Assembly (NCBI GenBank): GCA_937876095.1
Contig: CALFIE010000086.1
Coordinates: forward strand, 1 to 24,949
Direction of reading: 5' to 3'
Length of the DNA: 24,949 nucleotides
Source: an uncultured Flavobacteriales bacterium
GTDB taxonomy: Bacteria > Bacteroidota > Bacteroidia > Flavobacteriales > Weeksellaceae
Of the stretch, positions 16,568 to 22,993 are shown piece after piece. How positions within the stretch are numbered: the first letter of the stretch is position 1; the number at the start of each line of letters is the position of its first letter. The notes beneath the pieces were generated by a model, which worked only from the letters and a program-made list of their open reading frames with translations, had not been told where the DNA came from and ran no database searches. The translations under genes and the position numbers were made by a program.

Positions 16568-17781
16568 TATTTTATTTTTTGTTGGTTTTGTGAATCTTTC
16601 AGTTGTTTTTCGTCAATCAGGAATACATAAGAATTGTATTTCAACTTGGCTTTATTGGTTTTAATCAGGTTGGTAATGGATTTGGAAGTAGATGTAAATA
16701 ATTTAGAACCGAGACTGGTAAAAAATCCTTGTCCTCCCATATCCATTTGAGTTCCTTGTATGGAATTGCTCCCCATTTCCCGAATCATATCTCTGAAAAC
16801 ACTCTGCGGAACATACAATCCTTTCATACCATCCACATCATAGATAGAAAGATTGACAGGAAAAATTTCTCCTTTCGTGAATACGGACACAATCGTGAGA
16901 TCAACTCTTTTTTGCATTGAAAATCCCGAAATCTGTCCATATAAAATGGAACCTTTGCTTATTTTTCTGTTGCTTACGAAGATGTCTTCTAACAATCGAA
17001 ATCGGATTCTACTTCCTAGAAAACCTTTATTGTTTTCATCAATGACGGCTTTGATAAAACTGTTTTCTTTTTCCTTATAAAAAGCATTGAAATCGTTATT
17101 AATGCCTGATTTGCTAACATTGAAAGTAGAATTAAGAAACTCGTCCATTTTTTCTTTACTGGTTTTGAGTCTCTGTTCAGCTGCTAGTTTGCTTTGATAT
17201 TCTGGATCTCGTGCTTTTTCTAAAGAATCCATGACCAGCATTTGCTGTTTCAGATATTTTACGGGATCTTGTGGTTCATTTTTAAATGTAACTTTCGAAC
17301 TTTCTGAATCATATCCATTTTCTTGCTTTCCGTAAGATTTATCATTCAGCATTCTGATAATTTCTGAAGACCTTTGGTAATCTTTATCTTCTCTCTGAGA
17401 TGAATTAGGGTTATAGTAGGAAGATGGATTTCCTTTTTCACGATATGGGTTTTGTCTTGAAGAAACGGCTTTTAATGAATCAATTTTTCTTTTTTGAGCC
17501 AGTGACAATTGGTCATCATAGTTGTATAAGCTGTCTTCTTCTTTGTCTAGTCCCTCCAACATGGTTCTGTTGTCGTCTTTTTTGAAAAATGCATCATACG
17601 CATCATTCTTCGTCATAATAGAATCTTGCGTTTCACCGAGTGAAAGAGAAAGTTCTTTAGGTTGGTCTTTTGGTTTGTCCTCTTTCGTAAATTGTGCTCC
17701 TACATAGACAAATAGCAACAGAAACGGCAATGCTAAAAGAGGCAGCACGTATTTTTTCTGTTTGAAATTAAGTTTTTTCAT
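16567..17781 (-). CDS. traM: Conjugative transposon protein TraM (VirB10-like)
   Basis: 404 residues. A short cytoplasmic N-terminus, one transmembrane helix (YVLPLLALPFLLLFVYVGAQ, about 11-31) and a long Asp/Lys/Ser-rich periplasmic spacer lead into a conserved C-terminal domain from about 240. The C-terminal part (GSRIRFRLLEDIFVSN, KGSILYGQISGF, VDLTIVSVFTKGEIFPVNLSIYDVDGMKG) fits the Bac_Flav_CT TraM family, the VirB10 counterpart that spans the envelope and senses the ATPases. The start overlaps the upstream stop (ATGA at 17778-17781). The spacer has many DSL/DSM-type heptads (SQRKIDSLKA, VMDSLEKA), suggesting partial coiled coil. Confidence 0.92.
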   Translation of the reverse strand: MKKLNFKQKKYVLPLLALPFLLLFVYVGAQFTKEDKPKDQPKELSLSLGETQDSIMTKNDAYDAFFKKDDNRTMLEGLDKEEDSLYNYDDQLSLAQKRKIDSLKAVSSRQNPYREKGNPSSYYNPNSSQREDKDYQRSSEIIRMLNDKSYGKQENGYDSESSKVTFKNEPQDPVKYLKQQMLVMDSLEKARDPEYQSKLAAEQRLKTSKEKMDEFLNSTFNVSKSGINNDFNAFYKEKENSFIKAVIDENNKGFLGSRIRFRLLEDIFVSNRKISKGSILYGQISGFSMQKRVDLTIVSVFTKGEIFPVNLSIYDVDGMKGLYVPQSVFRDMIREMGSNSIQGTQMDMGGQGFFTSLGSKLFTSTSKSITNLIKTNKAKLKYNSYVFLIDEKQLKDSQNQQKIK

Positions 17782-18167
17782 TGAGTTTTGATTTTAGATA
17801 AATTGCCTCCAGTGCTACTGGCATTTTTTAATTTTTGGTATTGGTTAAACAAGTAGTCAATTCGTAAACTGTCTTCTTTTTGTAATTCTTTACGGTCGCT
17901 TTTCACTTTTAGTGACTTAAGTTCATTCACTATTTTTTCCATTTCTTTTTCATTGTTTACGGTAGTATTTAGTTCCATCTTACTTTTGGAATAAAGTAAG
18001 GGAGATCTTATTTTAAAAGCATTATCGGAAGGAAAAAAGATGCCTTGAATGAGAGAGCCAATAAAGGAAACCGATAAAAACACCATCGAATAGTTGAAAA
18101 TTTTTTTTGGATGTTGACTTGCCCAATTCAGCCATTTTTGTCCAGTTTGTTTTAGTGTAGTATTCAT
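17778..18167 (-). CDS. TraL-like small inner-membrane protein
   Basis: 129 residues with one transmembrane helix (IFNYSMVFLSVSFIGSLIQGIFF, about 23-45) after a basic N-terminus with WLNWASQHPKK. The C-terminal 80 residues are charged and helical (NNEKEMEKIVNELKSLKVKS, DYLFNQYQKLKNA), probably a coiled coil in the periplasm. It sits between traK and traM, the place of traL in the Bacteroidetes transfer operon, and has the size and topology of that protein, but the sequence itself is too short and divergent for a firm family call. It starts 2 bases after the traK stop and overlaps traM by 4 bases (ATGA). Confidence 0.65.
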   Translation of the reverse strand: MNTTLKQTGQKWLNWASQHPKKIFNYSMVFLSVSFIGSLIQGIFFPSDNAFKIRSPLLYSKSKMELNTTVNNEKEMEKIVNELKSLKVKSDRKELQKEDSLRIDYLFNQYQKLKNASSTGGNLSKIKTQ

Positions 18168-18169
18168 TT

Positions 18170-18784
18170 TTAGTACGAGTTTTTGGTTTGGTTAGAGATT
18201 TCTTCGTTGTCTAGGATTCGCCAGTTTTTAAGCATTACGCCATGAGGATTATTAGGACTTCGGATAATGTCATCGAAATAACCTTCAGTAATGAGTTTTC
18301 TTGTAATGACGGAAGATTTTCTGGTAATCATCTGCTTTCCGAAAAAAGAAAATTTCTTCTGTTCCATATTCAGTGCAATAGAATCAGCGTGAATACTGAC
18401 CATTGAACTAGAAGCGATGATCTGATTGTAAAACCCTTTTTCTTTCAGATTGGTGTATTCTTTTTTTCCGCTATCATCAATGAGATATAATGACTTCTGA
18501 ATATTGTCTTTGATGTAAACATCGTCTGGTGCGAGCGTAAAAAACAATCGATGGAATAGCTCAATTTGTGCTTTGTACTCAACAGGACGATTCAGCAAGA
18601 CATCAGATTGCTTGGCCAATACAGGAACTCCATTATCTAAAATGTAGATTGATTTTCTGGAATCTTCAATCATTCTGTATGCAAAGAAGAAACCTGATAT
18701 AACAATGAAGACTGCAAAAGCAATAGTTGAGATGGAAACAACCTTGTTAATTTTAATTCTTTGTTCTATATTTTTAATAAGCAT
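18170..18784 (-). CDS. traK: Conjugative transposon protein TraK (VirB8-like)
   Basis: 204 residues: a short cytoplasmic tail, one transmembrane helix (VVSISTIAFAVFIVISGFFFAYRMI, about 15-39) and a periplasmic domain. The pattern SRKSIYILDNGVPVLAKQSD, RPVEYKAQIELFHRLFFTLAPDD and FYNQIIASSSMVSIHADSI is characteristic of the Bac_Flav_CT TraK family, whose periplasmic domain has the NTF2-like fold of VirB8 and acts as an assembly factor of the inner-membrane complex. It is separated from traJ by 83 bases of tandem repeats, one of the larger gaps in the tra block, so the distance between the two genes can vary by slippage. Confidence 0.92.
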   Translation of the reverse strand: MLIKNIEQRIKINKVVSISTIAFAVFIVISGFFFAYRMIEDSRKSIYILDNGVPVLAKQSDVLLNRPVEYKAQIELFHRLFFTLAPDDVYIKDNIQKSLYLIDDSGKKEYTNLKEKGFYNQIIASSSMVSIHADSIALNMEQKKFSFFGKQMITRKSSVITRKLITEGYFDDIIRSPNNPHGVMLKNWRILDNEEISNQTKNSY

Positions 18785-18791
18785 TTTTATT

Positions 18792-18860
18792 GGGTAATTG
18801 GTATTTAGTAATTAGTATTTAGTATTTAGTATTTAGTATTTGGTATTAGGTAATTAGACA
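18792..18860. repeat. Heptanucleotide tandem repeat between traJ and traK
   Basis: Four perfect copies of AGTATTT lie at 18814-18841, flanked by degenerate copies (GTAATTGGTATTTAG before, GGTATTAGGTAATTAG after). The block fills most of the 83-base traJ-traK gap and lies immediately upstream of the traK start on the - strand. Similar AT-rich filler repeats occur between genes in flavobacterial genomes. There are no spacers, so this is not a CRISPR array. Confidence 0.85.
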
Positions 18861-18867
18861 GTTAAGT

Positions 18868-20115
18868 TTATTTCCTATTCTTCATAGCATTGTTTACCAT
18901 TCCCGATGCTGAACCTGCTGATGCAGATTTTGTTGCTGCTGCGACTGTAGAAGCTCCTCCTGTTTTTGCAGTTAATATTGCTGTTTTTGCACTGCTCGTC
19001 ATTTTCCCTACTGCACTTTTCATTTTGGTCATCGCTCCAGCTCCTCCTGCAGTAACAATGGTATCGGCAATGGTGGGTGTCATCAGAACTCCAATTCCCG
19101 TAACGATATAGGCAACGCAGGTAAACAATTGGTTATAAATCATTCCCGAATTACTTACATAGACCATCAGAGCATCTAGGTTGGTGATGGTTCCGTTGGA
19201 TAGAAGGGTGTCATATCGTTCTATTTCCATGGTATAGCCAGAAGCAATCAGTTGCTGTCCAATATTGATAATCGTATAAGCCACAAAAGTGTAGAGATTG
19301 ATATTGATGAATTTAGATACCCAGCTGTACAAGGAATTTTCAAATCCTGGAACTAGCGCCATTCCAACTGCGATCGGTCCTAAAATAATAAGAATGTATG
19401 CCCAAATTTTTTGAATAAAGAAAATGAGATACACGCAAATTCTCAAGATGGAAAGGCAGACAAATTCAATGACTTCAGCGACTAATTTTTGCATCTGAAA
19501 TTGCATTCTAATCTGCCATTCTTTGATGGGTTGAATCAATTTATCCAATCCCTCACTTACATCAAACCAAGAATCATCAGCATTTTGACTGGTGTTGTTG
19601 ATGACTTCCTGTTTTGCATCTTCTTCCGCATTGAGTTTGATAACAGCATCTAATAGTTGTTGTTGCTTTTTGAATCTTTGAACCCGCAAATCATTGACTT
19701 CAGATTCGATGTCACTGAAAATGGCAATTCCAGGTTGGGCGATGGCTTCAAAAGGGGCTTGAATGAGATTGACAAATCCTGACCAATAAACAAGCGTAAA
19801 TCCAATCAAAATAGGTTTCAACATGGGAGTAATTTCCCATTCACGATCTCCCGCAGCCATCTGCCAACCCATATATCCGAGATACATCAAAGCTCCTAAT
19901 CCTCCAATCGCTTTTCCTACCAAGGCAGAACCTTGAGCACTATCTTGTACACTGTTATCCAATTTGGTAAAGACTTCCATAAACCATTTTTCAAAAGCGC
20001 CATCGCCTTTTAAAAACTGGAGCAGGTTGCTGTAATCGCCGTCTGTTTGGGAAAATCCCATAATTGGCAATACTATTGCCAAAAGACAAAATAATAAGGT
20101 GAGTTTTTTATTCAT
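18868..20115 (-). CDS. traJ: Conjugative transposon protein TraJ (VirB6-like)
   Basis: 415 residues. Signal-like N-terminus (MNKKLTLLFCLLAIVLPIMGFSQ), then several hydrophobic helices: around ALVGKAIGGLGALMYLGYMG, MLKPILIGFTLVYWSGFVNL, FVCLSILRICVYLIFFIQKIWAYILIILGPIAVGMALVPGF, NLYTFVAYTIINIGQQL and FTCVAYIVTGIGVLMTPT. A stretch of soluble helices (about 140-210) lies between. This is the layout of the Bac_Flav_CT TraJ family, the polytopic inner-membrane channel component equivalent to VirB6. The C-terminal 45 residues are an Ala/Gly/Ser/Thr-rich tail. It starts 2 bases after the previous stop. Confidence 0.92.
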   Translation of the reverse strand: MNKKLTLLFCLLAIVLPIMGFSQTDGDYSNLLQFLKGDGAFEKWFMEVFTKLDNSVQDSAQGSALVGKAIGGLGALMYLGYMGWQMAAGDREWEITPMLKPILIGFTLVYWSGFVNLIQAPFEAIAQPGIAIFSDIESEVNDLRVQRFKKQQQLLDAVIKLNAEEDAKQEVINNTSQNADDSWFDVSEGLDKLIQPIKEWQIRMQFQMQKLVAEVIEFVCLSILRICVYLIFFIQKIWAYILIILGPIAVGMALVPGFENSLYSWVSKFININLYTFVAYTIINIGQQLIASGYTMEIERYDTLLSNGTITNLDALMVYVSNSGMIYNQLFTCVAYIVTGIGVLMTPTIADTIVTAGGAGAMTKMKSAVGKMTSSAKTAILTAKTGGASTVAAATKSASAGSASGMVNNAMKNRK

Positions 20116-20117
20116 TT

Positions 20118-20945
20118 CTAAAATCGGTGTTTATATTGTTGCATCGTACTTTGGACAATTTGTTTATCTGAAGCAGGATTCCAAGAAGTAGGCAAAGTAG
20201 TTGATAAATGATTTTTCAGAATATTTTTATAATCCAAAAGAAGCGTTGTCTTGTTATTGTGCTTCCTTAATTCCTTAACAAAGTTTCTCCATTTGATAAG
20301 TGTTTCGTGGTACATCAAGAAGCGTTTTCCTCTAGGCATATCCATACTTCTGGACATGGCATATTTTTCTTTGATGAGATCCAATTCTTCCTGCAATCTT
20401 TTTAATGTTCCTGTGGTATTGAGCGTTTCATATGTTTGCAGGTCTTTCAGTCTCCATTCCATAAAATTTTGAGGGGTGTTGGGGAATTCAGTAATGGGTT
20501 TCAGCATTCGTTTGTAATACAATAACCACAAAGGATCTGCATCTACTGTGGCAGAAGTCCAATGCGCAAAATCCTGAACGCTTCTTTTGTAAATCGTATC
20601 AGAAGATGCCTTGATTTTCTTTGCTTCCTCTTCCTGAAATTTTAATTGGGCAAGTCTTAAATTTTGTTCTCCATTTGGCTTTAATGGACGAATGTCTTTG
20701 CCATTTTTGTAATCTCTGTTAATGCTCGGTGCCCACATTCCCCAAACTGTGGCGTAGGCAAAGTTGGTTTGAATGCCTAAAAAGTATTTAGGATAAGGTC
20801 GCCAATCTCCCCAGCTTTCATAAGTCATTCTTTTGTGTTGGGCTACAATGGAGGGATCATTTAATTTCTTTATACTTTGTCCATACGCTGAAGTCGCAAT
20901 AAATAGTAAGAGGAAAAATTTTCCTTTTTTAACTATATTTTTCAT
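20118..20945 (-). CDS. Exported protein of the transfer operon sharing the C-terminal DK-IV-YK-F motif
   Basis: 275 residues with a signal peptide (MKNIVKKGKFFLLLFIATSAYGQ). The mature part begins with an aromatic block (YESWGDWRPYPKYFLGIQTN, WGMWAPSINRDY) and continues as a helical, lysine-rich region (KRLQEELDLIKEKYAMSRSM, LIKWRNFVKELRKHN). The last residues, NPASDKQIVQSTMQQYKHRF, match the ends of the three preceding gene products although the rest of the protein does not. Such genes occur next to traJ in Bacteroidetes transfer operons; I know of no assigned function. Periplasmic location is inferred from the signal peptide. Spacing to traJ is 2 bases. Confidence 0.75.
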   Translation of the reverse strand: MKNIVKKGKFFLLLFIATSAYGQSIKKLNDPSIVAQHKRMTYESWGDWRPYPKYFLGIQTNFAYATVWGMWAPSINRDYKNGKDIRPLKPNGEQNLRLAQLKFQEEEAKKIKASSDTIYKRSVQDFAHWTSATVDADPLWLLYYKRMLKPITEFPNTPQNFMEWRLKDLQTYETLNTTGTLKRLQEELDLIKEKYAMSRSMDMPRGKRFLMYHETLIKWRNFVKELRKHNNKTTLLLDYKNILKNHLSTTLPTSWNPASDKQIVQSTMQQYKHRF

Positions 20946-20963
20946 CTGTTTATCTATTTTTTT

Positions 20964-21629
20964 TTAATTAAAGATGTATTTGTATTTTGTGATAATATCT
21001 CCTACAATTGCTTTGTCAATGTTGATATAATTTCGAAGCTTGGGAATCTGATACAGATAAGGGATTTTCTTGGCATTCTCTAATCTTAAAATGATATAGA
21101 GAATGTTCCCATTGATGTTTCTTACTCTTGTAAATACTTTTTCAATGAGCATTTCTCTATCACTGGCATTCATCAAGAAATCTTTATTTTCATTCAGAAT
21201 CTCCTGCGAAACTTCTTGTTTAAGTTTCATCGTTTGATTTCCTATTTCTACATAATATTTGGAAACCAAAACAGCATATTCAGGATGTTGTGCTGATAAA
21301 TCCAGCATTCTGTTGGAGTTGGTCACAACCTTTCCTAAATACTGATAGAGATACATCAGTTTTTTGCTTTGAGTAAGCGCTGAATTGACATTTTTGAGCT
21401 GCTGGTAAATGTATTCCTGAATGGCAATTACTTGTGCGGTTTTGTTTTTAATATCATCATACAGTTGTTTTTGCTTTTCATAGGAACTTAAAAATGTTTG
21501 TTCGCTTGCCAATCTTACCGCATGATCTTTTGTCATTTGCGCAAAAAGCTTGTCATTGAATACTATCTGTTGGCTTTTGATTAAAATTCCAAAAAATGTC
21601 AATAATCCAAAAATCACTATTTTCTTCAT
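20964..21629 (-). CDS. Exported TraI-like helical protein, paralogue 3
   Basis: 221 residues. Signal peptide MKKIVIFGLLTFFGILIKSQ. The mature protein is almost wholly helical: EQTFLSSYEKQKQLYDDIKN, VIAIQEYIYQQLKNVNSALTQ, LDLSAQHPEYAVLVSKYYVEIGN, then IILRLENAKKIPYLYQIPKLRNY and the C-terminal motif INIDKAIVGDIITKYKYIF. It is clearly homologous to the gene at 22325-22993 (AQHPEYAV against SQHPQYAI; RLENAKKI against RLEKANRL). The place between traG and traJ and the helical, secreted nature fit the TraI/DUF4141-type proteins of Bacteroidetes systems, which may play the VirB5 role at the pilus tip or in channel assembly (inference). Confidence 0.75.
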   Translation of the reverse strand: MKKIVIFGLLTFFGILIKSQQIVFNDKLFAQMTKDHAVRLASEQTFLSSYEKQKQLYDDIKNKTAQVIAIQEYIYQQLKNVNSALTQSKKLMYLYQYLGKVVTNSNRMLDLSAQHPEYAVLVSKYYVEIGNQTMKLKQEVSQEILNENKDFLMNASDREMLIEKVFTRVRNINGNILYIILRLENAKKIPYLYQIPKLRNYINIDKAIVGDIITKYKYIFN

Positions 21630-21630
21630 T

Positions 21631-22317
21631 TTAAAAAGATTTAATATTTTTCATGATGCTTTCCACCACTTGCTTATCTCTGTTCACATAATATTGGAAA
21701 GCTCTTTTGTTGCGTAATACTTTGGCTTTGATATCTCTAACTTTTAAAAGCATATGCGTAGAGTTTCTGCTTAATGTTTTGACTTCTCCCAATGCGTAAT
21801 CCAATAAAATTTTGCGTTCTGATTTTTCCATCTGGTTGATGGCTCCATATGAAATTACTATTCCCATGATTAACCTCGTTACCATTTGCAGATCATCTAC
21901 AAACTTTACTTGGGAAGGCAATACTGCAATAATGGAATAAGGAGCTGAATTGATTTCATTGATAATGTCTGTCTGGTTTTGATTGATTTTATTAACTTCT
22001 CTACTCATTGCTATTCCCGTAGGAATTGCCTGAATAGCAAATGACACAATCCTCAATCTGTCTTGAACTTTGGTTACCTTATCTTTAAAGTTGTCCCATT
22101 GAGTTCTATTGGTGGTTTCTATGGTAGCATTGGCTGTTTGCTTTTGCCTCATTTCTTTTTGTCGATTGTGTTCTTTCATCGTGGCATTAATTTCGATGTT
22201 CATCATGGGAAATGATACATTTTCTTTTTGCCAAGCTGGCGTAGAACCACCACTGGAAGAAGTAATAATAAGATAGATGGTAGGAATTAACAGGATTTGA
22301 AAAATCTTTTTCATCAT
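21631..22317 (-). CDS. Exported TraI-like helical protein, paralogue 2 (divergent)
   Basis: 228 residues beginning MMKK (two adjacent ATGs at 22317 and 22314). Signal-like N-terminus (KIFQILLIPTIYLIITSSSGG). The mature protein is helical with a segment YSIIAVLPSQVKFVDDLQMVTRLIMGIVISYGAINQM that is more hydrophobic than in its neighbours and could touch the membrane. It ends QYYVNRDKQVVESIMKNIKSF, the shared C-terminal motif with one residue fewer and Ile for Tyr. Overall similarity to the two flanking paralogues is low but the order of helices and the ending agree. It is one base from the next gene and 7 bases after the previous one. Confidence 0.7.
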   Translation of the reverse strand: MMKKIFQILLIPTIYLIITSSSGGSTPAWQKENVSFPMMNIEINATMKEHNRQKEMRQKQTANATIETTNRTQWDNFKDKVTKVQDRLRIVSFAIQAIPTGIAMSREVNKINQNQTDIINEINSAPYSIIAVLPSQVKFVDDLQMVTRLIMGIVISYGAINQMEKSERKILLDYALGEVKTLSRNSTHMLLKVRDIKAKVLRNKRAFQYYVNRDKQVVESIMKNIKSF

Positions 22318-22324
22318 ATGATTT

Positions 22325-22993
22325 TTAAAAGTTTCTTTTGTATCGGTTCATTATATTTTCCACAATGCCTTTATCGGTGTTGATGTAGCCTGCAAATGGA
22401 TTTATGGAATTCCAGAATCCCAATCGGTTGGCTTTTTCTAATCGCAGTTTTATTGCCAGTAGCCACAACTTTAGATTTTTTACATTCTCGGAAATATTAT
22501 GTAGGATTTTGTAACGGTCTCCTGCGGTCGCCAAATTGAGTTCGCCTGATGCCAAAATATCAGAAACATCGGTAACAATTTTCAAGCTTTGCTCGTAGGT
22601 TTTTTGCGAAGCTTTCACTCCAAATATGGCATATTGCGGATGTTGCGATGCTAATTGTACTACTTGAGAGGAATAGGTATAACATTTATTCAATTCAGAA
22701 TAAATTTCTTTTACCTGAATTCCGTTTTGTAAGGTTCCTGAAACTTCTTTCAATCCTTTCAATATTTTATTCTGAATATCATTAGCTGCCACCATCTGTG
22801 TTCCTACCCATGCTTGTGCATCTTTCAATTTGGAGGTTTCGTCTATGACTTCATTCTGTTTGGCTTTCAAATTTTCTGAATACAAAATCATAGCAGCCGT
22901 TACCGTTGGGTCGATGTAAGTATTTTGGGAAAAGCTCATCATTCCCCAAAAAGAGAAAAGCAGCATTACAATTTTTAGACTAAACTTTTTCAT
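22325..22993 (-). CDS. Exported TraI-like helical protein, paralogue 1
   Basis: 222 residues with signal peptide MKKFSLKIVMLLFSFWGMMSFSQ. The mature part is helical: MILYSENLKAKQNEVIDETSKLKDA, MVAANDIQNKILKGLKEVSGTLQNG, YSSQVVQLASQHPQYAIFGVKASQ, LKLWLLAIKLRLEKANRLGF. It ends with GYINTDKGIVENIMNRYKRNF, the motif shared with the following three gene products. It resembles the TraI-like (DUF4141-type) secreted proteins of Bacteroidetes transfer operons. The start overlaps the traG end by 14 bases, so it is co-translated with the VirB4-type ATPase. Role in the pilus or channel is inferred from position and export. Confidence 0.75.
   Translation of the reverse strand: MKKFSLKIVMLLFSFWGMMSFSQNTYIDPTVTAAMILYSENLKAKQNEVIDETSKLKDAQAWVGTQMVAANDIQNKILKGLKEVSGTLQNGIQVKEIYSELNKCYTYSSQVVQLASQHPQYAIFGVKASQKTYEQSLKIVTDVSDILASGELNLATAGDRYKILHNISENVKNLKLWLLAIKLRLEKANRLGFWNSINPFAGYINTDKGIVENIMNRYKRNF

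Noticed and set aside
18792..18860. CRISPR array
   Set aside because: The unit is seven bases with no spacers; it is a simple tandem repeat.
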